The position numbers were made by a program, and so were the translations under genes. The notes below the pieces were generated by a model. The model saw only the letters and a list, made by a program, of their open reading frames with translations. It was not told where the DNA came from and made no database searches. Shown one piece after another: positions 1-7,220 of a DNA stretch of 10,403 nucleotides. Within the stretch, counting starts at the first letter, position 1, and every line of letters begins with the position of its first letter. The stretch comes from Desulfovibrio sp. UBA4079 (GTDB taxonomy: Bacteria > Desulfobacterota > Desulfovibrionia > Desulfovibrionales > Desulfovibrionaceae), in assembly GCA_002382645.1 (NCBI GenBank), contig DFYP01000048.1:1-10403 (forward strand), in the 5' to 3' direction.

Positions 1-110
1 AGCGCGGCGGCGGTGGCCGTCAGGCCCCGCAGCAGGGTCCCGAGCCCGAGGAGGACCTGGGCCCGGCCTTCCCGTCCGAGGCCAGCGGCATGGACGACGT
101 GCCGTTCTAG
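1..110 (+). CDS. ssb: Single-stranded DNA-binding protein, C-terminal end (partial)
   Basis: Only the last 35 residues are present, read in the frame starting at base 3 and ending at TAG 108-110. The tail is Gly/Gln/Pro-rich and then acidic, and it ends in Met-Asp-Asp-Val-Pro-Phe. A disordered linker followed by a terminal D-D-(I/V/L)-P-F tip is the hallmark of bacterial SSB, where the tip recruits replication and repair proteins such as PriA, RecO, exonuclease I and the Pol III chi subunit. The DNA-binding OB fold lies outside the window. A strong terminator 18 bases after the stop shows that this is the last gene of its transcript. The identification rests on the tail alone, but that tail is very characteristic. 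Confidence 0.88.
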   Translation, partial: RGGGGRQAPQQGPEPEEDLGPAFPSEASGMDDVPF

Positions 111-128
111 GCGGCGGATGTCTGAGGA

Positions 129-166
129 CAAGAAAGGGGGCGCTCTGCGCCCCCTTTCTTGTTTTT
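129..166 (+). terminator. Rho-independent terminator after ssb
   Basis: A perfect 15-bp stem pairs bases 129-143 with 147-161. The loop is three bases (TCT), and five T follow at 162-166. The stem is GC-rich in its inner half. Because the left arm is A-rich, the hairpin could also work for transcripts arriving from the minus-strand toxin gene that ends at 221, giving a bidirectional terminator. The 54 bases from 167 to 220 contain nothing else recognisable. Confidence 0.93.
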
Positions 167-220
167 GACCAGCGCCGGTTCTGGCGCGGATGTTTTCCAT
201 CTGTTCGGGAAGAGTTTCTC

Positions 221-484
221 TCAGTAATGGTAGCGGCACTGCACGATGATCAGAGCGTCGGCCTTGGCATCATAGGTGTAGACGAGCCGGTGCTCCTGGT
301 CCATGCGACGGGACCAATAGCCGGTGAGGTCGAAGCGGAGAGGTTCGGGCTTGCCGAGGCCTTCGCTGGGGGCGCGCAGGGCGTCCCTGATCAGGGCGTT
401 CAACCGCTTGAGCATGGCCTTGTCGGTCTTCTGCCAATACAGGTAATCCTCCCAGGCCTCCGCGGTCCAGGTGAGCCGGGGCAT
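221..484 (-). CDS. yoeB: YoeB-type mRNA interferase toxin
   Basis: This 87-residue protein belongs to the Txe/YoeB branch of the RelE superfamily. YoeB binds the ribosomal A site and cleaves mRNA during translation, and it is held inactive by YefM. Conserved blocks are visible: W-E-D-Y-L-Y-W-Q (11-18), G-K-P-E-P-L (44-49), W-S-R-R (57-60), E-H-R-L-V-Y (64-69) and the terminal C-R-Y-H-Y. The residues matching the E. coli catalytic set (Glu46, Arg65, His83, Tyr84) are Glu47, Arg66, His86 and Tyr87, so the toxin looks intact. The start is ATG at 484-482, which overlaps the antitoxin stop by one base (TGATG). A GTG one codon upstream is less likely. A GGAGG lies about four bases before the ATG, inside the end of the antitoxin gene. 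Translation is probably coupled to the antitoxin. Confidence 0.95.
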   Translation of the reverse strand: MPRLTWTAEAWEDYLYWQKTDKAMLKRLNALIRDALRAPSEGLGKPEPLRFDLTGYWSRRMDQEHRLVYTYDAKADALIIVQCRYHY

Positions 485-741
485 CACTCCTCCCGCAGGG
501 AGTGCGCGGCGGCCTTGCCGGACTCCGCGTTGCGGATGCTCGCGCGCAGCCTGGCCGCATTGGCCGGGTTCTTGAGCAGGTAGGCCGTCTCGGCGATGCT
601 GTTGAAGTCCACCAGGGACATCATGACCACGGCCTGGGCCTTGCGGCGGGTGATGATCACCGGCTCGTGGGAGTCGCAGACCGTGTCCATGGTCTCGGCG
701 AGGTTTTTCCGCGCATCCGTGTAGGTGATGGCTACGGGCAT
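484..741 (-). CDS. yefM: YefM-type antitoxin (Phd/YefM family)
   Basis: This 85-residue antitoxin neutralises YoeB by wrapping its C-terminal tail around the toxin, and it represses its own operon through its N-terminal DNA-binding fold. Recognisable segments are T-Y-T-D-A-R-K-N-L-A near the N-terminus, I-I-T-R-R (about 29-33), V-M-M-S-L (38-42), and E-T-A-Y-L-L-K-N-P-A-N (50-60), which closely follows E. coli YefM. The ATG at 741-739 was chosen because AAGGAG lies six bases upstream. The frame stays open to an ATG at 777, but that codon has no ribosome site and would run through the likely operator. The gene precedes the toxin and overlaps it by one base, the usual antitoxin-first order. The start sits just downstream of TGTACA-type repeats. 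Confidence 0.94.
   Translation of the reverse strand: MPVAITYTDARKNLAETMDTVCDSHEPVIITRRKAQAVVMMSLVDFNSIAETAYLLKNPANAARLRASIRNAESGKAAAHSLREE
490..502 (-). promoter_or_regulatory. Small hairpin over the yoeB ribosome-binding site
   Basis: On the minus strand CTCCC, a three-base loop and GGGAG form a 5-bp all-but-one GC stem at the end of yefM. The right arm is part of the toxin Shine-Dalgarno sequence (GGGAGGAG). Ribosomes finishing yefM would open it, so toxin translation would depend on antitoxin translation. The stem is short and may be coincidental. Confidence 0.35.
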
Positions 742-750
742 GTCGTTCTC

Positions 751-779
751 CTTGTTCCTGTACAAGAAATAGTACATGT
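751..779 (-). promoter_or_regulatory. Probable YefM-YoeB operator and promoter region
   Basis: An exact TGTACA core lies at 759-764, inside an inverted repeat CTTGT/ACAAG (751-755 and 762-766). A second, one-mismatch core (TGTACT on the minus strand, 771-776) lies 12 bp away. YefM-YoeB operators in E. coli are palindromes with TGTACA cores at about this spacing, so YefM autoregulation is likely. A candidate promoter runs on the minus strand: TTGACC (794-789) as -35, with TACTAT (774-769, spacer 14) or TATTTC (771-766, spacer 17) as -10. Neither -10 choice is ideal, so the promoter is less certain than the operator. Confidence 0.6.
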
Positions 780-790
780 CCGGGGCGCGG

Positions 791-824
791 TCAAGAAAAG
801 AGGGAGCCGGGCCGATCTCCCGGC
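791..824 (-). terminator. Probable terminator of the helicase/membrane/DUF3783 operon
   Basis: Twenty bases after the DUF3783 stop, the minus strand forms GCCGGG, a seven-base loop and CCCGGC (824-806). A pyrimidine stretch with four consecutive T (TCCCTCTTTTCTT) follows. The six-bp stem is all G-C, but the T-tract is interrupted, so termination may be partial. Its end overlaps the candidate -35 of yefM, so readthrough into the toxin-antitoxin operon is possible. Confidence 0.55.
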
Positions 825-843
825 GGAGAGGGGCGTTTGGGGG

Positions 844-1260
844 CTAGTTTTTCGCCAAAGCCCGGCGCTCGCGGTCGAGCTCGGCCAGGAGCGCCTGGAG
901 CGTCCAGGTCTCGGACGTGGGCGTGAGGCAGGCCCAGAACTGGGGCGGCAGGCCCAGGTGCTTCCAGGCCGCCATGAAGGTGTGCAGTTCCTTTTCCTTG
1001 ATCCCGGAGAGGATCACGGCCCGGGGCAGGTCCGAGTCCGCCCCCTGGCCATGGCCGCCGGGCAGGGCCAGGATTTCTGCCAGGGTTTTCTCCGCCTCGT
1101 TGCTGCCCGCAAAGACCGCGGGCACATCCTGGAACCCGAAGCGCTCCATCATGGCCAGCAGGGCCAGCTGGTCGGCCTGGGCGTAGCCGCAGACCAGGGC
1201 CCGGCGCGGGCCGTAGAGGACCTTGCCGGTGGCCTTTACGGGTTGGAGTCGTCCGGCCAT
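844..1260 (-). CDS. DUF3783 domain-containing protein
   Basis: This 138-residue soluble protein has no signal peptide or membrane segment. Residues about 79-130 look like a DUF3783 domain: P-R-A-V-I-L-S-G, then a helix, then L-T-P-T-S-E-T-W-T-L, then a leucine-rich helix. This domain is frequent in sulfate reducers and firmicutes and has no known function. The N-terminal half (L-V-C-G-Y near 22-26, P-A-V-F near 47-50) resembles a diverged repeat of the same alpha/beta unit, so the protein may be an internal duplication. The ATG at 1260-1258 has GGAGG seven bases upstream. The first 25 bases overlap the end of the membrane-protein gene, which implies coupled translation. The family assignment is from memory of its sequence pattern; no function is proposed. 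Confidence 0.75.
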   Translation of the reverse strand: MAGRLQPVKATGKVLYGPRRALVCGYAQADQLALLAMMERFGFQDVPAVFAGSNEAEKTLAEILALPGGHGQGADSDLPRAVILSGIKEKELHTFMAAWKHLGLPPQFWACLTPTSETWTLQALLAELDRERRALAKN

Positions 1261-2123
1261 GCGGGCCTCCGGATTTCCCAGAAGCGGTTGTAGATCAGGA
1301 TCAGGCAGACCGCGAACAGGGCCGCGGCCACGCCCAGGGCGGCGTTCAGGTAGGGCGGGGCCGTGAGCGCCAGGCGGATGATCAGGGTGGCCACGGCGAA
1401 GCCGGAGTTGCGGAACACGGCCCGGAAGTGCGGCAGATAGCGCTGGGCGATGAGCACGATGAGGATGTCCGAGAAGATGAGCACGGTGTAGAAGGCCGAG
1501 AAGAAGTCGAACATGGGCTCGCTGTTGAGGCCCATCCAGAGGTTGCTGGAGCCCATGACCAGGAAGCAGAGCAGGATGACCAGGGCGATGATCTTCTTGG
1601 CCGTGGCGAAGGCGTAGCGCGAGGCCCCGTCCAGGATGGCCGGCCGGGCGGTCTGCTGGAGGTGGTGGTAGTAGCCCAGGATGGCGAAGATGGCCAGGGC
1701 CCCGGCCCCGTCCGAGAGCAGCCGCAGCAGGGGCTCGCTCACCTCGGAGACCACCACGGGCTCGGGGAACTGGGCCAGGTGCTTGAAGGCGCTCCGCAGC
1801 AGGATCACGGCCAGGATCTCGATCTGCTTGCCCACGGCCTTGGACACCGAGCAGGGCAGGGTGAAGATGAGGCTGATCACCTCCATGATGAGCACCAGGG
1901 TGAAGGCCAGGTTCACGGCCAGGAAGTGGTTCCCGCCGAGCATGTGGCTCAGCCCGGGCGGCAGCAGGCCGCGCCGGGAGAGCTCCACCCCGAGGAGGGT
2001 CAGGAGGAAGGCCGCCACCAGGACCAGGGCGGCCGAGCGCTGGGTGCCCTTGGACTCCCAGAACTGGTGCAGGGCGTCGAAGGTGTCGCGCAGGGCCTCG
2101 ACCATGCGGATCAGGATTTTCAT
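1236..2123 (-). CDS. Conserved multi-pass membrane protein of unknown function
   Basis: This 295-residue protein has six or seven hydrophobic segments, at roughly residues 31-48, 68-89, 138-152, 176-197, 205-227, 240-256 and 259-278. A cytoplasmic-looking amphipathic N-terminus (1-28) precedes the first. Between segments 2 and 3 is a charged stretch of about 48 residues with S-K-A-V-G-K-Q-I-E-I, followed by a helix and two acidic patches. The F-R-N-S-G-F-A motif (237-243) before the last pair is also distinctive. No pore, transporter or enzyme signature is evident, and I cannot name the family. The first in-frame ATG (2123) has only a weak ribosome site; Met7 is an alternative start with none. 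The gene lies 56 bases after the helicase stop and overlaps the DUF3783 gene by 25 bases, so the three are probably co-transcribed. Confidence 0.82.
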   Translation of the reverse strand: MKILIRMVEALRDTFDALHQFWESKGTQRSAALVLVAAFLLTLLGVELSRRGLLPPGLSHMLGGNHFLAVNLAFTLVLIMEVISLIFTLPCSVSKAVGKQIEILAVILLRSAFKHLAQFPEPVVVSEVSEPLLRLLSDGAGALAIFAILGYYHHLQQTARPAILDGASRYAFATAKKIIALVILLCFLVMGSSNLWMGLNSEPMFDFFSAFYTVLIFSDILIVLIAQRYLPHFRAVFRNSGFAVATLIIRLALTAPPYLNAALGVAAALFAVCLILIYNRFWEIRRPAWPDDSNP

Positions 2124-2179
2124 GAGCCGGAGTCTAGCCGGGATCGGCCGGAAAGAAAACAGCGCAGGCGGAGGGTCGC

Positions 2180-5100
2180 CTAGATTTCGAAAAGCATCTC
2201 GAGATCGTCACGGGTGAGCGTCTTGAACGCGGATTGGCCCGGGATGATGGCCTCGGCCACGTCCTTCTTCTGCTCCTGGAGCTTGAGGATCTTCTCCTCC
2301 ACCGTGTTCTGGCAGATCATCTTGTAGGCGAAGACCTGGCGCTTCTGGCCGATGCGGTGGGTGCGGTCCGTGGCCTGGTTTTCCACGGCCGGGTTCCACC
2401 AGGGGTCGTAGTGGATGACGTAGTCCGCGGCGGTCAGGTTGAGCCCCGTGCCGCCGGCCTTGAGCGAGATGAGGAAGATGGGCACGTCCGGGTTCTCGTT
2501 GAAGTTGTCCACCTGCTCCAGGCGGTCCTTGCTCGAGCCGTCCAGGTAGGCGAAGGGCACCTCCTTGATCTGGAGCCAGGAGCGGATGATGTGGAGCATC
2601 TGCACGAACTGGGAGAAGACCAGGACCTTGTGCCCGCCCTCCACGATGTCCGTGACCAGGTCCTTGAAGGCGTCGAACTTGCCCGAGGGCAGGTTCGTGT
2701 TCAGCCCGGGCATGTCGAGCTTGAGCAGCCGCGGGTGGCAGCAGATCTGGCGCAGCTTGAGCAGGGCGTCCAGGATGGACATCTGGCTCTTGGCCAGGCC
2801 CTTCTCCTCCACGTCCTTCATGACCTGGTCGCGCAGGCGCTTGGCCAGGGCGCTGTAGAGGTCGCGCTGCTCGTCCACCAGGTCGCAGTAGTGGGTGGTC
2901 TCGATCTTGGGCGGCAGGTCCTTGGCCACCTCGGCCTTGGTCCGGCGCAGGATGAAGGGCTTCACCCGGGTCTTCAGGTATTCCAGGGTCTCCTCGTCGC
3001 CGTCCTTGATGGGCTTGACGATGCCGCGCTGGAAGGAGTGCTGCGAGCCGAGGAACCCGGGCATGAGGAACTCGAACAGGCTCCAGAGCTCGAACAGGTT
3101 GTTCTCGATGGGCGTGCCCGAGAGGCAGAGGCGCATGTCGGCCTCCAGGCGGCGCACCGAGCGGGCCGTGATCGTGTTCGGGTTCTTGATGTTCTGGGCC
3201 TCGTCCAGGATGACCGTGGCGTAGCGGTACTTGAGCAGCTCGTCCAGGTCGCGGCGCAGCAGGGCGTAGGTGGTGATGATCAGGTCCGACTCGACGATCT
3301 GCTGGAACAGGTCGTCGCGCTTGGTCCCGTAGATGGTCAGCCGGCTCAGGCCGGGCACGAACTTGGCCGCCTCGCGCTCCCAGTTGGGCAGCACCGAGGT
3401 GGGCACGATGATCAGGTTGGCGCCCTTGATCCCGCGCTCCTTGAGCATCTGCACGAAGGACAGGGTCTGGATGGTCTTGCCCAGGCCCATCTCGTCGGCC
3501 AGGATGCCGCCGAAGCCGTACTCGCGCAGGAAGTTCAGGTAGCTCAGGCCGTGGAGCTGGTAGGGCCGCAGCTTGGCGTCCAGGCCCTTGGGCGGGTCCA
3601 GGAAGCGGATTTCCTGGAAGTTGTTGATCTTCTCCCTCAGGTTCACGAAGTAGGCGTCGGTCTTGGCCTGGGGCAGGTCCTCCAGGATCTTTTCCAGGAC
3701 CGGCACCTCGAACTGCTGGAACTGCTTCTGGGGCGGCTTTTCCGGATCAAAGCCCAGGGCCTTGAGCTTGTGGCCGAGCTTCTTGAGCCAGGACTCGGGC
3801 AGGCTCGTGTAGGAGCCGTCCTTGAGCTGGACGTAGCGCTTGCCCTGGGTCCAGGCCTTCCAGATGAGCTCGATGGGCACCTTCTGGTCGTCGTACTGGA
3901 CGTTCAGGTCCAGGTTGAACCACTTGTTCTCCTCGTCGCTCTCCACCTCGGCCACGATCTCGGGCTTGGCCAGCCGGACCTTGTAGCGGGTCAGGTTCTT
4001 CTCGCCGAAGACCCGGTAGGCCTCCACCAGGCGGGGGTAGTGGTCCAGGAGGAAGGTGATGGCCTCCTCCTGCTCCATGAACCAGACCGCGTTGCTGCGG
4101 GCCTGGAAGCCCATGCCCTGGAGCTCGGAGAAGAGCAGGGCCTCCTCGTCCTGGCCGCGGCGCACCAGGAAGGAGCGGCCCTCGAAGTGGTAGCTGCCGG
4201 TCTGGAGGTCCGGGTTGGGCCCGGGCAGGACGATCTCGCCGTGCTCGGTGTCGTAGACGTTCTGGATGGTCAGGGTCAGCAGGCTGCCTTCCTCGTCCAG
4301 GTAGAGCTTGGGATTGAAGCTCGCCGGGGCGAAGATCGGGCCCATGCGCTCCAGGAAGTCCTCCTGGCCGTGGAGATCCGAGGCCGGGATGGCGGTCCAG
4401 ACCCGGTCCAGGAACTCGGAGATGTCGGCGTGCGGGATGATCGGGTTCTGCTCGACCATCTGCTGCACGAGCTCCGGGTCCAGGCCGGTCTGCACTGGGA
4501 AGAAGCCGCCGTGGTAGTACACCCAGAGCGGCAGGCGGCCGTAGAAATAGACCTCGTCCTCGCCGGTGATGGAGAACGGCGGCTTGCCCTCGCGGGAGAG
4601 CAGGATGTCGAAGTGCAGGCCGTCCTCGGACAGGGCCGGGGAGAGCTTGAGCTGCATGGTCTTGTTCTCGATGCGCAGGGGCTGGTCGGTCTCCCGGAGG
4701 TACAGGTAGTACTCGTTCTTGATGGCCCGGAAGAACCAGGAGTGCAGGCCCGCGGGCAGCTCCACCCGGTGGCCGTGGTAGTCCAGGTAGTGGCCGATCA
4801 TCTCGCAGACCCGGGGCAGGTGCGGGGAAACCTCGCTCCAGTCCGGGTTCTGGACCACCTGCTCGAGCGTCACGGGGGTCTGCACGTTGGAGATGCCGCC
4901 CTTGTTCTGGCGGCCCCGGAACAGGGCCACCTGGAGCCGCCCGGGCTCGGGGTAGAAGCGGAAGATGTAGTAGTGCTTGCCGGGCTCGGGCTCCAGCTCG
5001 GTGGAGAAGAAGGTGCGGAAGGTCTGGCGCCAGTCCGTGCGCGGCTTGGGGGCCTCCTCGCCGGAGTCGGTGTCCAGGGATTTCAGGAGCTTGAGCGCCG

Positions 5101-5389
5101 TGGCCCCGATGTGGCGGCAGACCCCGGAGAAGGAATCCGGGCAGTTGCAGAAATAGCTGATGGTCTGCTCCTCCAGGTTCAGCCCGATCTCCGAGGCATA
5201 GACCTGGAAATCGTCGCCCTGGATCTGGCCGTCCACGTCCCAGAACTGGGAGCGCTTCTTGAGGTCGAGCTTCTGGACCCCACCGGAGTCCAGGATGGCG
5301 TGCGATCCCTCCAGAATGTACTCCGGGATCGTGTCCCGGACGAACTTCTGGAGGATTTTTTTGACGACGGCGTCTTCACCGTGAGCCAT
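2180..5389 (-). CDS. SWIM zinc-finger SNF2/Swi2 family helicase
   Basis: This 1069-residue DNA translocase is of the bacterial SNF2 type (HepA/RapA-like superfamily 2). Such ATPases move along duplex DNA and displace bound proteins or RNA polymerase; the substrate here is unknown. A SWIM zinc finger is present: Cys81-x-Cys83, then Cys91-x-His93. A long beta-rich middle part (about 130-600) fits the SNF2-associated region of this family. The ATPase core follows: Walker A D-E-M-G-L-G-K-T near 634-641, D-E-A-Q near 727-730, L-S-G-T-P-I-E near 757-763, and the C-terminal lobe with G-G-T-G-L-N-L and D-R-T-H-R-I-G-Q near 1008-1015. All motifs are intact. The ATG at 5389 gives M-A-H-G-E-D. An upstream GTG at 5443 would add 18 residues of unconvincing sequence, but the ATG itself has only a distant GGGGAG, so the start is uncertain. 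It heads a three-gene operon with a membrane protein and a DUF3783 protein. Confidence 0.93.
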   Translation of the reverse strand: MAHGEDAVVKKILQKFVRDTIPEYILEGSHAILDSGGVQKLDLKKRSQFWDVDGQIQGDDFQVYASEIGLNLEEQTISYFCNCPDSFSGVCRHIGATALKLLKSLDTDSGEEAPKPRTDWRQTFRTFFSTELEPEPGKHYYIFRFYPEPGRLQVALFRGRQNKGGISNVQTPVTLEQVVQNPDWSEVSPHLPRVCEMIGHYLDYHGHRVELPAGLHSWFFRAIKNEYYLYLRETDQPLRIENKTMQLKLSPALSEDGLHFDILLSREGKPPFSITGEDEVYFYGRLPLWVYYHGGFFPVQTGLDPELVQQMVEQNPIIPHADISEFLDRVWTAIPASDLHGQEDFLERMGPIFAPASFNPKLYLDEEGSLLTLTIQNVYDTEHGEIVLPGPNPDLQTGSYHFEGRSFLVRRGQDEEALLFSELQGMGFQARSNAVWFMEQEEAITFLLDHYPRLVEAYRVFGEKNLTRYKVRLAKPEIVAEVESDEENKWFNLDLNVQYDDQKVPIELIWKAWTQGKRYVQLKDGSYTSLPESWLKKLGHKLKALGFDPEKPPQKQFQQFEVPVLEKILEDLPQAKTDAYFVNLREKINNFQEIRFLDPPKGLDAKLRPYQLHGLSYLNFLREYGFGGILADEMGLGKTIQTLSFVQMLKERGIKGANLIIVPTSVLPNWEREAAKFVPGLSRLTIYGTKRDDLFQQIVESDLIITTYALLRRDLDELLKYRYATVILDEAQNIKNPNTITARSVRRLEADMRLCLSGTPIENNLFELWSLFEFLMPGFLGSQHSFQRGIVKPIKDGDEETLEYLKTRVKPFILRRTKAEVAKDLPPKIETTHYCDLVDEQRDLYSALAKRLRDQVMKDVEEKGLAKSQMSILDALLKLRQICCHPRLLKLDMPGLNTNLPSGKFDAFKDLVTDIVEGGHKVLVFSQFVQMLHIIRSWLQIKEVPFAYLDGSSKDRLEQVDNFNENPDVPIFLISLKAGGTGLNLTAADYVIHYDPWWNPAVENQATDRTHRIGQKRQVFAYKMICQNTVEEKILKLQEQKKDVAEAIIPGQSAFKTLTRDDLEMLFEI

Positions 5390-5484
5390 GTGAAACCCGA
5401 TACTCCCCGCCCAAAATGGCGCTACGGACCTGCATCCCAACACTGGAGCCTAACCTGAAAACCAACCACTGATCAAGGGGGCGC

Positions 5485-5513
5485 TTGGCTTTTCCGGGTC
5501 CTTGGGACATACT
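5485..5513 (+). promoter_or_regulatory. Candidate sigma-70 promoter of the lipoprotein-rel operon
   Basis: TTGGCT (5485-5490) and CATACT (5508-5513) match four of six bases each of the -35 and -10 consensus, with an ideal 17-base spacer. They would start transcription about 20 bases before the ribosome site. The rest of the divergent intergenic region (5390-5484) should hold the helicase promoter on the minus strand, but I see no convincing pair there. TTGATC at 5476-5471 is the best -35, and no good -10 accompanies it. Confidence 0.4.
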
Positions 5514-5539
5514 GGGCCCGAGCGGCAAGGTGCGAGCAT

Positions 5540-7216
5540 ATGAACACTTTTTCTGTCCTTGGCAAGGGGTGGGGTTTGAGAAAAGTCGTCTGGCTGCTGG
5601 TCGTCTTTCTGGCCCTGACCGCCTGCGACCGGCCGGAGCGCTCACCCGCCGGTCCGCCCCCGGCCCCCTCGGCCCGCGATTTCGGCCCGCCCGTGGACGG
5701 CGGACGGCTGGTGGAGGCCGTCCTGGGCGAGCCCATGAACCTCATCCCGCCCCTGGCCACGGACGCGGGCTCCCACGCCGTGGCCGAGCACCTCTACGTG
5801 GCCCCGCTCAAGTACGACAAGGACATCAAGCTCGTGCCCTGGGCCGCCGAGTCCTTCGAGGTCCTGGAGGACGGCCGCCTGCTGCGCTTCCGCCTGCGGC
5901 CGGGCATCCGCTGGTGGGACGGGGTGGAGCTCACGGCCAAGGACGTGGAGTTCACCTACAGGCTGATGATCGACCCGAACACGCCCACGGCCTACGCCGA
6001 GGACTACCTAGCCATCCAGGAGTTCAAGGTCACGGGCCGCTACGGCTTCGAGGTGCGCTACGAAAAGCCCTTTGCCCGGGCCCTGGTGACCTGGGCCCAG
6101 TCCATCCTGCCCGAGCACGCCCTGGCCGGGCAGGACCTCATGAACACCCGCTACTCCCGCCAGCCCCTGGGCTGCGGGGCCTACAAGCTCAAGGAGTGGG
6201 AGCCGGGCAGCCGGCTCGTGCTCACGGCCAGCGAGGACTATTTCGCGGGCCGGCCGCACATCGACGAGATCGTGCTCCGGATCATCCCGGACCAGTCCAC
6301 CCAGTTCCTGGAACTCAAGGCCGGGAACCTCGACCAGATGGGCCTGTCGCCCTACCAGTACCTGTTCGAGACGAGCGGGCCGGAGTGGGAGAAGAACTTC
6401 CGCAAGTACGAGTACCTCTCCTTCGGCTACACCTACCTGGGCTACAACCTGGACAACCCGCTGTTCGCGGACAAGCGGGTGCGCCAGGCCCTGGACTCGG
6501 CCATCGACAAGGAGGAGATCGTCAGCGGTGTGCTGGCGGGCCTGGGCGTGCCGGCCGTGGGGCCGTACAAGCCCGGGACCTGGTTCTTCAACGACGCCCT
6601 CAAGCCCCGGCCCTACGACCCCGAGCTGGCCCGGGCCATGCTGGCCGAGGCGGGCTGGCGTGACACGGACGGCGACGGCCTCCTGGACAAGGCCGGCCGG
6701 CCGTTCGCCTTCACCATCCTGACCAACCAGGGCAACACCCAGCGCATCCAGGCCGCCACCATCATCCAGCGCCGCCTGCGCGACGTGGGCGTGGCGGTCA
6801 AGATCCGCACCGTGGAGTGGGCCGCGTTCATCAAGGAATTTGTGGACAAGGGCCGCTTCGACGCGGTCATTTTGGGCTGGAACATCCTCCAGGACCCTGA
6901 TATTTATGACGTGTGGCATTCATCCAAGGCCGTGGCCGGGGGGCTCAACTTCGTGCACTACCGGAACGCGGAACTGGACGCCCTCCTGGAGGAGGGCCGG
7001 AGGACCCTGGACCAGCGGCGGCGCACGGCCATCTACCGCCGTGTGCAGGAGATCTTCCACGAGGACCAGCCTTACTGCTTCCTGTACATTCCCATGTCCC
7101 TGCCCATCCTCCAGGCCCGCATCCAGGGCGTGGAGCCGGCTCCGGCGGGCATCGACCACAACTTCTACCAATGGTGGATCCCGCGCGAGTTCCAGCGCCC
7201 GGTTCTCCAGCAGTGA
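5540..7216 (+). CDS. Peptide-binding lipoprotein (SBP_bac_5, OppA/DppA type)
   Basis: This 558-residue extracytoplasmic solute-binding protein is of ABC family 5, which captures oligopeptides, dipeptides, nickel or similar ligands. The N-terminus is a lipoprotein signal: basic residues K9, R14, K15, a hydrophobic core, and a lipobox L-T-A-C with Cys29 as the lipidated residue. Asp30 directly after it would favour retention in the inner membrane by E. coli rules. The mature part starts with a Pro-rich linker, then has G-E-P-M-N-L-I-P-P. The family signature lies near 118-140 (R-P-G-I-R-W-W-D-G through T-A-K-D-V-E-F-T-Y). Length is normal. The ATG has AAGGTG seven bases upstream. No permease or ATPase gene is adjacent; the next gene, rel, starts four bases after the stop, so the two are surely co-transcribed. 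The ligand cannot be inferred. Confidence 0.92.
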   Translation: MNTFSVLGKGWGLRKVVWLLVVFLALTACDRPERSPAGPPPAPSARDFGPPVDGGRLVEAVLGEPMNLIPPLATDAGSHAVAEHLYVAPLKYDKDIKLVPWAAESFEVLEDGRLLRFRLRPGIRWWDGVELTAKDVEFTYRLMIDPNTPTAYAEDYLAIQEFKVTGRYGFEVRYEKPFARALVTWAQSILPEHALAGQDLMNTRYSRQPLGCGAYKLKEWEPGSRLVLTASEDYFAGRPHIDEIVLRIIPDQSTQFLELKAGNLDQMGLSPYQYLFETSGPEWEKNFRKYEYLSFGYTYLGYNLDNPLFADKRVRQALDSAIDKEEIVSGVLAGLGVPAVGPYKPGTWFFNDALKPRPYDPELARAMLAEAGWRDTDGDGLLDKAGRPFAFTILTNQGNTQRIQAATIIQRRLRDVGVAVKIRTVEWAAFIKEFVDKGRFDAVILGWNILQDPDIYDVWHSSKAVAGGLNFVHYRNAELDALLEEGRRTLDQRRRTAIYRRVQEIFHEDQPYCFLYIPMSLPILQARIQGVEPAPAGIDHNFYQWWIPREFQRPVLQQ

Positions 7217-7220
7217 GCGC

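Noticed and set aside
742..777. A longer YefM starting at 777
   Set aside because: It has no ribosome site and would overlap the operator, whereas the ATG at 741 has AAGGAG and matches the family N-terminus.
2234..5458. A 1074-codon open frame on the plus strand opposite the helicase
   Set aside because: Its translation is low-complexity Leu/Val/Gly/Gln/His-rich sequence typical of the antisense of a GC-rich gene, while the minus strand encodes all SNF2 motifs.
5485..5502. A sigma-54 site before the lipoprotein gene, suggested by TTGGC
   Set aside because: The bases ten positions after the GG are not GC, so the invariant -12 element is missing.
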